Assembly: GCF_014203545.1 (NCBI RefSeq)
Contig: NZ_JACHJG010000012.1
Location: forward strand, 124,001-188,000
Length of the DNA stretch: 64,000 nt
Direction: 5' to 3'
DNA from: Streptomyces netropsis
Lineage (GTDB): Bacteria; Actinomycetota; Actinomycetes; Streptomycetales; Streptomycetaceae
Shown piece after piece: positions 1-7,935 of the stretch; position 1 is the first letter of the stretch; each line of letters opens with the position of its first letter. The notes beneath the pieces were generated by a model. It was not told the origin of the DNA. It ran no database searches and was given only the letters and a program-made list of their open reading frames with translations. The position numbers were made by a program, and so were the translations under genes.

Positions 1-99
1 CCCGGAGAGGGTGCGGAAGAGCGGCAGGGAGAGGTTCTCGCCGACGACCGTGCGGTCCGTGACCGGTTCGGCGGCACCGGTGAGCAGCTGGGCGGTCAT
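1..99 (-). CDS. Partial CDS (N-terminus only), unknown product
   Basis: The first 33 codons of a leftward gene lie at the window edge, starting with ATG at 97-99. The start overlaps the stop of the upstream ATP-grasp gene as ATGA (96-99), so the two are probably translationally coupled and act together. The visible residues begin MTAQLLTGAAEP. They contain no motif I recognise, no signal peptide and no membrane segment. Function cannot be assigned from this fragment. Confidence 0.6.
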   Translation of the reverse strand, partial: MTAQLLTGAAEPVTDRTVVGENLSLPLFRTLSG

Positions 100-1469
100 G
101 CCGAAACCTCCTCGGGCTGAGCGGCGGGCAGCACCCGGGGCAGGGCGTCCACCAGGGTCTCGAAGTCGCGGAGCACGGTCCGCGCGTCGGCGGCGGAGAG
201 CAGGCACAGGGCCGCCATGGTGTTGGCGCCGGCGGCCGGGTCGTACGCGGGCACGACATTTCCGTCGGCGAGCGAACTCTCCCCGACCACCGACAGGCGG
301 CTGCCCCGGCTGAGGGCGATGTCCGCCGAGACGGCGCGGAAGTCCCAGACCTTGCGGACCGGCCAGGCCCGGCCGCGGCCGTCGACCGCGAGGACGACGA
401 GGGAGCCCGCCGCGCCGCGCGCCTGCGCCGGGGTGAGGACCTGCTCGGGCCACGCGACCGGGTGTCCGAGGAGGTGGTCGACGAGCATGCCGACGAGGTC
501 GAGCCCGAAGACCTCCTCGATCTGCGGCACGGTCATCGCGCCGCCGAACCGGGCGGCCGTCTCGATCAGCCACATGCTGCCGTCGGCGCCGAGCTTGATC
601 TCGGTGTGGGTCCCGCAGTCGCGCAGGCCGAGGGCGTCGACCGCGCGGCGGGCCAGGTCCACGATCCGGTCCTGGGCGTCCCGGGCCAGCAGGGCGGGGG
701 TGATGCTCGCGCGTTCGGTGAACGGCTCGACCGTGGGCATCCGCCCGCTGAGGCACACCGGGTGGAAGGTGCCGTTCGCCACGACGCCCTCGACACTGAC
801 GTAGTCGCCCCAGCCGGGCTCGTCGAACCAGTCCGACGCGGTGCCGGTGACGATCTGCTCGACCACGTAGTCCGCGTCGGCCTCGGCCACATGCAGCTCC
901 GCGTAGCCCAGCCGGGCCGATTCGGCCATCACGTCACAGGAGCGGGCCCAGGCGGCCGACACCTCGTGCGGGGAGCGGATGATCTGGTGCGCGGTGGAGC
1001 CGGCGCTCCAGGCCGCCTTGAGGAGCAGCGGGCAGGGCAGGGAGCGAGCCGCCGCGTGCAGGTCGGCCTCGGTGCCCACGGGACGGAACTCGGGCTGCGG
1101 CAGCCCGTGTCGCTGCCAGGTGCGGCGCATCAGCCGCTTGTCGCGGGCGAGCGCGGAGGCACTGCCCGCCCCCGCGAGCCCGAGCGCCTCGCACGCCTCG
1201 GCGACGGCCACGACCGCGTACTCGGAGAAGGTGAGCACCGCGTCCGCGCCCACGGCCTCGGCCCGCGCGACGATCAGGGACACCAGGTCGGAGCGGTGTG
1301 CGTCGGCAGGCGTCACGACCGAGGCGCACAGTCTTTGGGCGGAGCCTGCCACGGCGGGAGGAAGAGCGCTGAGCGCCAGCAGGTGCACTTCCGCCTTCGC
1401 GGCCGTCCGGGACAGGACGTGACCGAGCGGCGGACCACCCTTGGCATGCACTAACAGCACCTTGCTCAC
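96..1469 (-). CDS. ATP-grasp domain ligase-like protein
   Basis: A 457-residue protein of the ATP-grasp superfamily, which ligates a carboxylate to an amine or thiol through an acyl-phosphate. The N-terminal part (about 1-110) looks like the Rossmann-type preATP domain. The central ATP-grasp core follows, with the LLLKAAW lysine strand near residue 150 and the metal-binding HTEIKLGADGSMWLIE strand followed by AARFGG near 300-320. A C-terminal extension of about 120 residues is typical of carbamoyl-phosphate-synthase-like or BL00235/CarB-type ATP-grasps used in amino-acid or peptide ligation. Substrate is unknown. It overlaps the next gene by 4 bp and is divergent from the PAS-LuxR regulator. 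The start is ATG with a modest upstream purine stretch. Confidence 0.85.
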   Translation of the reverse strand: MSKVLLVHAKGGPPLGHVLSRTAAKAEVHLLALSALPPAVAGSAQRLCASVVTPADAHRSDLVSLIVARAEAVGADAVLTFSEYAVVAVAEACEALGLAGAGSASALARDKRLMRRTWQRHGLPQPEFRPVGTEADLHAAARSLPCPLLLKAAWSAGSTAHQIIRSPHEVSAAWARSCDVMAESARLGYAELHVAEADADYVVEQIVTGTASDWFDEPGWGDYVSVEGVVANGTFHPVCLSGRMPTVEPFTERASITPALLARDAQDRIVDLARRAVDALGLRDCGTHTEIKLGADGSMWLIETAARFGGAMTVPQIEEVFGLDLVGMLVDHLLGHPVAWPEQVLTPAQARGAAGSLVVLAVDGRGRAWPVRKVWDFRAVSADIALSRGSRLSVVGESSLADGNVVPAYDPAAGANTMAALCLLSAADARTVLRDFETLVDALPRVLPAAQPEEVSA

Positions 1470-1787
1470 TGAAGTTCGTCTCCAATCGTCCGGTTTTCGA
1501 CGGATCGCCGTATGCGGGGGAACGTGCGGAGAGTCCGGTGGCTCTCCGGCCCGCGTGGCGGGGCGTGTTCACCCGCTCACTCCAGGGGACCAGGCCACAA
1601 CCGCCCGCGACGCCTCCGTGGACCCCCGGGACTCAGGCATTTGCCTGAGTCCCGGGGAACCTCCGCCTCCGCAGCGGCTTTCGGCGCGACGGCACCCGGC
1701 CGGGATCCGGGCATGTGCGGAGTGGGGGCGGGATATCCAACGTCATATGACTGAGCGTCAGCCAGTCGTATACGGACGGAGAGCGCT
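1470..1787. other. Divergent intergenic region with long palindrome
   Basis: This 318-bp region lies between the leftward ATP-grasp gene and the rightward PAS-LuxR regulator. No gene is visible in it. It contains the 34-bp perfect palindrome described separately. Promoters for both flanking genes should lie here. Confidence 0.6.
1624..1657. promoter_or_regulatory. Perfect 34-bp palindrome, candidate operator
   Basis: Two 16-bp arms, CCCCGGGACTCAGGCA and its exact reverse complement, are separated by TT. The element sits between two divergently transcribed genes, about 130 bp upstream of the regulator start and 155 bp upstream of the ATP-grasp start, where a terminator is not expected. The inner CTCAGGCA..TGCCTGAG resembles in style the CTVGGGAWWTCCCBAG box of PimM-type PAS-LuxR regulators but is 2 bp longer. 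An autoregulatory operator is the likeliest reading. A hairpin acting in RNA remains possible. Confidence 0.55.
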
Positions 1788-3092
1788 GTGGACGATTCCG
1801 GTCTCAAGGCACTGCTCGAGCACCTTCCCGTGTTCTGGTGGGAAGCCGACGAGACGTGGCAGGTGCTGGAACAGGGAGGCGGCGCCTTCACCGACACCGG
1901 CACGGCGCGGCGCTTCCTGGACCGGCTGCGCCGGGAACTCCCCGACCCGGGGCACTCGCCGCAGGAGGGCTGCCGACGGATCCGGTTCGACGGCCGCGCC
2001 TTCGACGTCAGCCGACTCCCGAGCGGGGGCCGGGCTCACGGCCGTGCGCGCGGCCTCGCGGTGGAGGCCGACACCGCCGACACCCGCACCGAGGCCCCGC
2101 GCGGACACGCGGCCTTCGCGGACCTGGTGGACCTCGCCCCGGCCGCCGCCTTCATCCGCGACAAGGACGGACGCTACCTGTGGGCCAACCACGCCTACGG
2201 GCACCTCTACGGCACGGTCCCGGAACAGGTCGTCGGCAAGTACATAGAGGACCTCGACGAGCCCGCCGAGGCCGACCGGTTCCGTGCCCTCGACCAGGAG
2301 GTCCTCAGCCGGGGTACGCCGGTACGGCACACCCTCGGCTACCGGCGCCAGGACGGCAGCGCGGGCCGGGCGGTGGGCCACCGCTTTCCCGTACGGGAGA
2401 ACGCGCAGACCTGCGTCGCCGGAATCTACGTGGACGTCACGGACCACCTGCGCGCCACGGTCCAGTGGCAGGAGGCCGAGGAGAACCTGGAGGCTCTGCG
2501 CGACCACAGCGGCCTGCCCTGCGCGCTGCTCTCGGCGAACGGGCGCGTGGTCGAGGCGAGCGCGGCGGCGGCCGAACTGTTCCGGCTCAGCCCGCACGAC
2601 CTGGTCGGCCGCCGCGCGCACACCCTGCTCGCCCCGGAACCCGACCTCGATCGGCTGCACCGGCGCTGGAACGGCCTGATAGCGCGCCGCACCAGAAGGG
2701 TCGAGGCATCCGCGGTGCTCGTGGACGCCCAGGGGCTGCAGCGCCGCGCGCGGCTCCACCTGACGACGATCGGCCACTCCGCCACCCGGGCCCGGAACGT
2801 CTGGGCCGTCGTCACCCACCAGAGCCTCGCCCACGAGGCGCATGCGCCGCTCACCGCCGCGCAGGTCCGCATCCTCTCCCTCCTGGCGGAGGGCAGCAGC
2901 AACGGCGACATCGCCACTTCGCTGCAGTTGTCCCGGCAGACGGTCGACTACCACCTCAGCCGCCTGCGGCATGTCCTGGGGGCGGCGACCCGCCCGGCCC
3001 TCGTCGCCCGCGCCTACGTCCTCGGCATCCTGGCCCCGTGCGCCTGGCCTCCGCGCTCCGCGACGGCTGCCCATCCACTCAGCGCTGTCTGA
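1788..3092 (+). CDS. PAS-domain LuxR-family transcriptional regulator
   Basis: A 434-residue regulator. One PAS domain is clear at about 105-225 (APAAAFIRDKDGRYLWANHAY) and a second PAS-like module at about 235-345. The C-terminus (about 365-425) is a LuxR/GerE helix-turn-helix with LTAAQVRILSLLAEGSSN and the recognition segment QLSRQTVDYHL. It is much longer than the PimM type (about 190 aa). GTG at 1788 is chosen because ACGGAGAG lies just upstream. The tail after about residue 425 is Ala/Pro-rich and merges into the decayed mobile region. It probably controls the divergent ATP-grasp operon. The inducing signal is unknown. Confidence 0.85.
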   Translation: MDDSGLKALLEHLPVFWWEADETWQVLEQGGGAFTDTGTARRFLDRLRRELPDPGHSPQEGCRRIRFDGRAFDVSRLPSGGRAHGRARGLAVEADTADTRTEAPRGHAAFADLVDLAPAAAFIRDKDGRYLWANHAYGHLYGTVPEQVVGKYIEDLDEPAEADRFRALDQEVLSRGTPVRHTLGYRRQDGSAGRAVGHRFPVRENAQTCVAGIYVDVTDHLRATVQWQEAEENLEALRDHSGLPCALLSANGRVVEASAAAAELFRLSPHDLVGRRAHTLLAPEPDLDRLHRRWNGLIARRTRRVEASAVLVDAQGLQRRARLHLTTIGHSATRARNVWAVVTHQSLAHEAHAPLTAAQVRILSLLAEGSSNGDIATSLQLSRQTVDYHLSRLRHVLGAATRPALVARAYVLGILAPCAWPPRSATAAHPLSAV

Positions 3093-3184
3093 GGGGCAGG
3101 GCAGCGGCGAGCCTTCCGCGGTGCGAGGTCGCGCAGCGCTGAACGGGTCGGGCCCTGCGTGTCGGGGGCTGTCGCGGTGTGCTT

Positions 3185-3453
3185 CGGAGGAGCGGCGCGA
3201 GAAGCTGCTGGCCTGGGGGGTGAAGGTCTATGCCGGCACTCGGGGCTTGCGCTTCGAGTACGGCAAGGGTTTTCCCGCTCAGGTGCAGCTGAGTGAGTTG
3301 AGATTCGATGGTTCTCATGCCGAGGCGGGGCCGGGCACGGTTTCGGTGGTCATAGACCCGGGTGCGTGGACGGCCGAGTTGATGACTCATGAGGGAGAGG
3401 TGACTGCGTTCCCTCTCCCTGGGGGGACTCAGGCGGTAGCCCTGGCTGCGTGA
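3185..3453 (+). pseudogene. Serine integrase C-terminal remnant (copy 1)
   Basis: The reading frame here encodes only the last ~88 residues of a large serine recombinase: EERREKLLAWGVKVYAGTRG, then FEYGKGF and the terminal AFPLPGG segment. Catalytic and zinc-ribbon parts are absent. It is over 98% identical to the tail at 8795-9094, but in this copy the frame runs uninterrupted to the natural stop, whereas the other copy is broken by a 31-bp insertion. It ends convergently 41 bp from a truncated macro-domain gene. Confidence 0.7.
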
Positions 3454-3463
3454 GCAGCCAGGG
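3440..3463. terminator. Bidirectional hairpin terminator (copy 1)
   Basis: CCCTGGCT and AGCCAGGG arms with an 8-nt loop sit between the convergent integrase remnant and macro-gene stop codons. The identical hairpin recurs at 9081-9104. There is no U-tract, as is usual for high-GC actinomycetes. Confidence 0.55.
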
Positions 3464-3494
3464 GTGAATGTTTCGCACCGTGTTCCGCTCGGCG

Positions 3495-3770
3495 TCAGTG
3501 CCCCTGCGCGGTGAAGGCCGCATAGGCGGCCTCGTCGAAGAGGACGAAGCGGACCTCTTCGACGGACGTGTCCGTGGTCTTCACCGTCTCGACGGCGATG
3601 CGTGCCGCGTCGTCCATCGGCCAGCGGAAGATCCCGGTGGAGATCGCCGGGAAGGCCACCGTTCGGGCTCCCAGCTCGTCCGCGACCCGCAGGGATTCGT
3701 GGTAGCAGGAAGCCAGCAGGTCGGCTCGGGGCGGGGAATCGCTCCACACCGGGCCCACCGTGCTGACCAT
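3495..3770 (-). pseudogene. Truncated macro-domain protein (3' part only)
   Basis: Only the C-terminal ~91 residues of a macro (Appr-1-p processing) domain remain: TVGPVW, DLLASCYHESL, FPAISTGIFRWP and VRFVLFDEAAYAAF. The ADP-ribose-binding N-terminal half (the NAANSSLLGGGG loop) is missing. The intact relative is at 9136-9645. The last ~60 codons are nearly identical between the two, while the part upstream of 3680 is clearly diverged. It was therefore a different allele that shares a converted or duplicated 3' end, not a simple recent copy. Confidence 0.7.
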
Positions 3771-4752
3771 TCACCCACCCCTGAGTCCCCGTCTATGAAC
3801 CGGCGCCCACCGCTTCCTGGGGCGCGGTGGGCGCCTCGCTGTACGCGTTTCCGACGGCGCATCATGCGGAGTGTGGGACGGATCGCCGGTGATCCGTCCC
3901 GCACGAACGGCAACGCGCGCTTCTCGGATGGCTCGCAGCCGCTGAAGAACCTGGAGCTTGGGGCGCCGGGTGATTGGGCCTCGGCCTGTGCTCTGCGCTG
4001 CCGTGGACTCCTGACGGCCAGGCGCGGTGGCGTCGAGGTGCACGCGGAGGCCATCGTGGCCCCTTCTGCCCCGGCGCCCCGACGCCGCCCGCGGTTCGAA
4101 GGCTCGCCGCTGATGCCGACCCACGCTCCCGTTCACCGACCTCCGGTATCGGCCCACTGGTCGTTCGGCTGCAGGCTCCTCGCCCAGCCGCTTGAGGCGG
4201 CGGCCGTGCCAAGGCTGGCCACTCGGATGATCGATGAGGTCTCGCCCCTCGCCCTGCACGTCCCTGCCATGCTCGCCGACCCGGTACTCAGGGACTGGCG
4301 ACGGAAGGCTTCTCCATGATTGTGCGCCGGTCTTTGTACAACGAACTCGCTCTGGCCGTTGTGGTCGACCAGGCGGAGGTGGTGGCCGACAGCGTGGCGC
4401 CCCTACAGCTGTATTTGGAGCGCGTCGGCGAGCTCGTCGTGGAGGTCCATGACAGCGGGGAGCATAGATACCGGCAGGTTCTTCGTCTCCTGGTGGTACA
4501 GCAGTTGCACCCGGGCTGGCCAGTGGAAACGACAGTTGGTGCGCTTCTTTGGCCTGGCTTGGACCGGAAATGGTCCGGAACTTGGTCCGAGCATCCTGAC
4601 ACGGAGAGGACGGGGGTGGGCGAGGTGGTCCGACAAAGGGAGGTGGAGGCACCGCTCGCCGGGTCGGGCCCGCGGGTGCGGGCGCGGCCGGGGGAGAGGG
4701 GAAAACGGTGGGGCCGGCGCCGAGGCGGACGGCCGCCCCGGTCACGGCGGGG
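3771..4752. other. No recognisable gene; probable degraded DNA
   Basis: Nearly 1 kb without a convincing gene. The frames read here lack the codon bias of the neighbours and match no family I know. Base composition around 4316-4570 is less GC-rich than the flanks. Given the flanking integrase remnants and insertion sequences, this is most likely decayed mobile DNA. Confidence 0.45.
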
Positions 4753-5970
4753 CTAGGACGCCTTCGGCCACGTGAACCTTCCCGCCCAGTGGGCCCAGGC
4801 CACGAGGACCATGAAGACGGCTGCCAGTCCGCCCAGCACCATGACGGTGGAGGGCGAGGAACGGTCGAGGACGGCTCCTCCGACCAAGGCCCCGATGGAG
4901 ATGGTGGCCTGGAAGGAGGCGGTGAAGAGGACGGAGGACGCCTCGGGGGAGTCGGGGGCGGCCTTCGAGAACCACGTCTGGGAGCAGACCGGGACGGCGC
5001 CGTAGGCGACACCCCAAATGACGAGCAGCGCCACCGCGCCGGCGTCCGACTGCCCCAGGACGGGCAGGAGCAGGGTCGCGGCCGCGATCAGGGCCGCCGC
5101 CGTGGCGAAGGTGGACCGCGGATGGCGTCCCACCGTGGATCCGCCGAGGAAGTTGCCGGCGATGCCGGCCGCACCGTAGATGAGCAGGTAGATCGTGATG
5201 AGACCCGAACTGACGTGGGTCACCTGCTCCAGGAAGGGGGTGACGTACGTGTACGTGCCGAAGTGGGCGAGCACGACGACGAAGGTCATGACCAGGGCGA
5301 AGCGGGTGTTGACGCTTTGGAGCATGCCGCCGAGGACATCGAGGCGCGTCGCCTGGCCGGAAGGGAGGGGCGGGACGACTACGAGGAGCAACACGAGGAC
5401 GGCCAGTGTGAAGCCGCCCATCACGAGGAATGCCGTCCGCCAGCCCGCGATGTCGCCGATGAACGTGCCCAGCGGTACTCCGAGTACGGAGCCGAGCGGT
5501 ACGGCGGAGAAGATCACCGAGGTCGCTCGGCCCACGGACTTCGCGGGAACCAGTTGACCGGCGAGTCCGGCCCCGATGGACCAGAAGCCGCCGATGGTGA
5601 CGCCCACCATGACGCGGGAGATCAGGACCAGCCAGTAGCTCGACGCGGCGGCGGCAAGGAAGTTGGCCAATGACAGCAGAAGGATGAACACGCCCAGCAT
5701 GACCCGCCGGTCGATACGTCCTGTGGCCACCGTGACCACAGGGGCCGAGACCGCGGCGAGGAATCCTGGCATGGTCATCATGAGACCGGCCATTCCGTCC
5801 GAAATGGTGAAACTCGATCCGATCGACGTGAGAAGGCCGATCGGAAGAATTTCGGTCGTGACGATGGAGAAGATTCCCAGCATTACCGAAATGACGGCCA
5901 GCCATGAGATGAAAGGCGAGCGGTCCGGCGATGCGGGGGATTGGACAGAAGGGGTGGTTGCTGTGGACAT
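4753..5970 (-). CDS. MFS transporter, DHA1/AraJ-like
   Basis: A 405-residue major facilitator with about 12 hydrophobic segments. It has the family feature TGRIDRRVMLG after TM2 and a second-half repeat starting near residue 215. Sequence style (TEILPIGLL near the N-terminus, GGFWSIGAG in TM5) resembles the AraJ/NepI/YdhP group of sugar or purine-nucleoside and drug exporters. Substrate cannot be told. ATG at 5970 follows a GGACGGG element. It is monocistronic and flanked by mobile remnants on both sides, so it may be imported cargo. Confidence 0.85.
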   Translation of the reverse strand: MSTATTPSVQSPASPDRSPFISWLAVISVMLGIFSIVTTEILPIGLLTSIGSSFTISDGMAGLMMTMPGFLAAVSAPVVTVATGRIDRRVMLGVFILLLSLANFLAAAASSYWLVLISRVMVGVTIGGFWSIGAGLAGQLVPAKSVGRATSVIFSAVPLGSVLGVPLGTFIGDIAGWRTAFLVMGGFTLAVLVLLLVVVPPLPSGQATRLDVLGGMLQSVNTRFALVMTFVVVLAHFGTYTYVTPFLEQVTHVSSGLITIYLLIYGAAGIAGNFLGGSTVGRHPRSTFATAAALIAAATLLLPVLGQSDAGAVALLVIWGVAYGAVPVCSQTWFSKAAPDSPEASSVLFTASFQATISIGALVGGAVLDRSSPSTVMVLGGLAAVFMVLVAWAHWAGRFTWPKAS

Positions 5971-6323
5971 GAATCCCGTCCTGAGTTGGTCATCACATGG
6001 AGAGTGTGACCTCTAGTCCAGCAGGAACGGGCACCATCTTCTGGCAGATTCCCGACGTCAACAACCGACCCCATGAGAAGAGGTCGGAGGGGACTTGCCG
6101 CGCCGACGCGGTGCACGGAAGGCCCTGCTTGATCCGCGACGACCTAGCCAAGTCGAGAAACCGTCTCTCAGGAAAGTCGTCGCGTGACGTTCACGTCGCA
6201 AACCTGCTAGACGGCGACTCGATTCGATGCTGTTCTGTGTTCTCCCGCGTCGCATACCATCCGGTGCGCCGCCGTGGTGGACGCGTCGGTCCGACGAGGC
6301 CGTCCGTTGAATTGAGGAGACGA
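5971..6323. other. Intergenic, no gene seen
   Basis: 353 bp upstream of the MFS gene, somewhat less GC-rich than average. It must carry the MFS promoter and, at its right end, the ribosome binding site GAGGAGA for the small frame at 6324. No other feature is visible. Confidence 0.4.
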
Positions 6324-6571
6324 ATGGTTGAACCCGAAGAGGTGATTCGAACGAACGTGCAGGAGGAGGCGGCGGGACTCGACCGCGACGGTGTCGCCGC
6401 ACAGAGGAGGGAGGCGCAGCGCAGGTACGATGCCAGTATGCCGGGGTATTGCTTCGACCTGATCATGCGACGGGACAGCTGGAGCGGTACGCCGAGGAAT
6501 GGCAGCGCGTACTCGACGAGATGACGGCTCGCGGCATCGAGCGCTACCTCCCCGTCGACGAGAAGGTCTGA
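6324..6571 (+). pseudogene. Small charged helical protein, probably frameshifted
   Basis: ATG at 6324 follows a good ribosome binding site, GAGGAGA at 6314-6320. The frame encodes a charged helix (VEPEEVIRTNVQEEAAG...RRYDASMPG). Near 6440 the natural continuation moves to another frame, giving QLERYAEEWQRVLDEMTARG and IERYLPVDEKV with a stop at 6569-6571. One missing G in the GGGG run would join them into an 82-residue protein. The family is unknown. If the frameshift is real, the gene is dead. Confidence 0.35.
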
Positions 6572-6734
6572 CGGGGCGGCACCGTCCGCACCCAGCAGTC
6601 GCGCACCGCGCACCCGACGCCGGGGGCCACCAGTATGCGGATGTCCCGGCCGTTGTGCTGCGTCCGTCAGCGGCGGACCTGCTACTGAAGTTGATTGGGT
6701 GCTGTCGGAACTGTTCGCCTGACGCCGGCCGGAC

Positions 6735-7042
6735 CGACGTCGGTCAGCACGGTCTTAGCGCGGGTCCCGTTGCGGGAGTACCCGCCGTTCTTGCCTGCTG
6801 GGTCGTGCTTGTCATGCCGAGGTGGTCGGTGATCCAGCCTTCGAGGGCGGACTCCAGCAGCCGCTTCGTCAGCTGCTGGAGCAACCCGCCCTCTCCCGTC
6901 AGTCGCAGGCCCTCGGCCCGTGGGCCCGGGACACCAGCTCATCGATCAGCCGGTCATTCACCACCTTCGCCGACTGCGGCTCAGCCGCCTCGGCAGTCTC
7001 GGCCTCGGTCACGTTCTCACTGGGTGTCGGTGCATCCTCCAT
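6735..7042 (-). pseudogene. IS256-family transposase fragment
   Basis: Read leftward from ATG 7042, three frames together give the N-terminus of an IS256/Mutator-type transposase: VVNDRLIDELVSRA, then LTGEGGLLQQLTKRLLESAL and DHLG, then KHDPAGKNGGYSRNGTRAKT. At least two indels separate the segments. Similarity ends at the TVLTDVGP motif, before any of the catalytic DDE residues. It is a dead fragment. The IS5-family element is inserted 27 bp upstream of its start. Confidence 0.75.
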
Positions 7043-7068
7043 GATCGGGAGTTACACCGAACGATTTA

Positions 7069-7932
7069 GACCGTGTCCTATGTGGTGGGGCGGATGAGTC
7101 GTTTGTAGCAGCAGATCGCGGCGGCAAGTCCGAGGAATGCCAGGTAGTTGCGGGGATCGCGTTCGTAGCGGGGTGAGAGTCGGCGGTAGCCGGTCAGCCA
7201 CGACATGGTGTGCTCGATCACCCACTTGCGGCGGCCCAGGCGTTCGCTGGACTCGATTCCCTTGCGGGCGATGCGGAGGCCGATGCGCTTGCCGCGAAGC
7301 CATTTCCGCAGCTCAGGTATGTCGTAGGCCTTGTCGGCGTGGAGACGCTGGGGTTTGAAGTGGCGGCCGCGGTGGGGGTCGTGTCTCGTTTGGTTACCGG
7401 CCACCATGGGTTTCAGGCCTTCGCTGTCGTGGGTGTTGGCGGCGGAGACACCGACGACGAGGGGCAGCCCGTTCTGGTCCGACAGGATGTGCATCTTGGA
7501 ACCCGGCTTGCCCCGGTCCACGGGCGACGGGCCGGTGAGTTCGCCCCCTTTCGCCCGCACATGGGCGGAGTCCAGGACGGCGCGGGTCACGTCGATCAGG
7601 CCTGCGTCGTCGAGACGGTGCAGGACCGCCTCATGCAGCCGGCCCCACACGCCAGCACGCGACCAGATCAGGAACCGGCGGTGAGCGGTCGACTTCGAAA
7701 TGCCGAAGCACGGCGGCAGGGTCCGCCAGGCACAGCCGCTGACCAGCATGTAAATGATCGCGGCGAACACCGTCTCATCAGGCGTGTCCTGCGTCCCACC
7801 GCTCTGTGGCCGGACCTTCGACGGTGGGATCAGCGGCTTCGTGATCTCCCACAGCCCGTCCGGCACGATCCAATCCCATGTTCCCCGCCCCATGACAGGC
7901 CCAACGGCCGCCCCACCACATAGGACACGGTC
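7069..7932 (-). mobile_element. IS5-family insertion sequence, 864 bp, apparently complete
   Basis: The element has perfect terminal inverted repeats beginning GACCGTGTCCTATGTGGTGG and extending at least 25 bp at both ends. It is flanked by a TA target duplication (7067-7068 and 7933-7934). One transposase gene fills it. The element separates the IS256-family fragment from the serine-integrase remnant, so it jumped into already decaying mobile DNA. Confidence 0.9.
7078..7893 (-). CDS. IS5-family transposase (single-ORF DDE)
   Basis: 271 residues from ATG 7893, inside the element. The N-terminal part is the DUF4096-like helix-turn-helix (WEITKPLIPPSK, WRTLPPCFGISKSTAHRRF). The RNase-H-like DDE core shows VLDSAHVRAK (first D), LHADKAYD (second D) and RRKWVIEHTMSWL (E). 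Unlike many IS427-group elements there is no frameshift between two frames, and no internal stop or missing catalytic residue is seen. The element is therefore likely active or recently active. An upstream ATG in the same frame lies outside the element and is rejected. Confidence 0.92.
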   Translation of the reverse strand: MGRGTWDWIVPDGLWEITKPLIPPSKVRPQSGGTQDTPDETVFAAIIYMLVSGCAWRTLPPCFGISKSTAHRRFLIWSRAGVWGRLHEAVLHRLDDAGLIDVTRAVLDSAHVRAKGGELTGPSPVDRGKPGSKMHILSDQNGLPLVVGVSAANTHDSEGLKPMVAGNQTRHDPHRGRHFKPQRLHADKAYDIPELRKWLRGKRIGLRIARKGIESSERLGRRKWVIEHTMSWLTGYRRLSPRYERDPRNYLAFLGLAAAICCYKRLIRPTT

Positions 7933-7935
7933 TAA

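Larger units (their letters stand above)
3185..3680. repeat. Direct repeat copy 1 (integrase tail + macro 3' end)
   Basis: About 496 bp here match 8795-9321 in the same orientation with only a handful of substitutions. The one large difference is a 31-bp insertion in the other copy. Left of 3185 and right of 3680 similarity drops sharply. The unit contains the integrase tail, a hairpin and the 3' part of a macro-domain gene. Confidence 0.9.

Noticed and set aside
1624..1657. The 34-bp palindrome as a transcription terminator
   Set aside because: It lies between divergent gene starts with no gene ending there, so a terminator has no obvious purpose. Operator is preferred.
1758..3074. Long open frame antisense to the PAS-LuxR gene
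   Set aside because: It mirrors the regulator's codon bias in high-GC DNA and shows no family motif. The plus-strand frame has clear PAS and HTH signatures.
3771..4752. Several overlapping frames as genes
   Set aside because: None shows a family motif, ribosome binding site with matching codon bias, or sensible composition.
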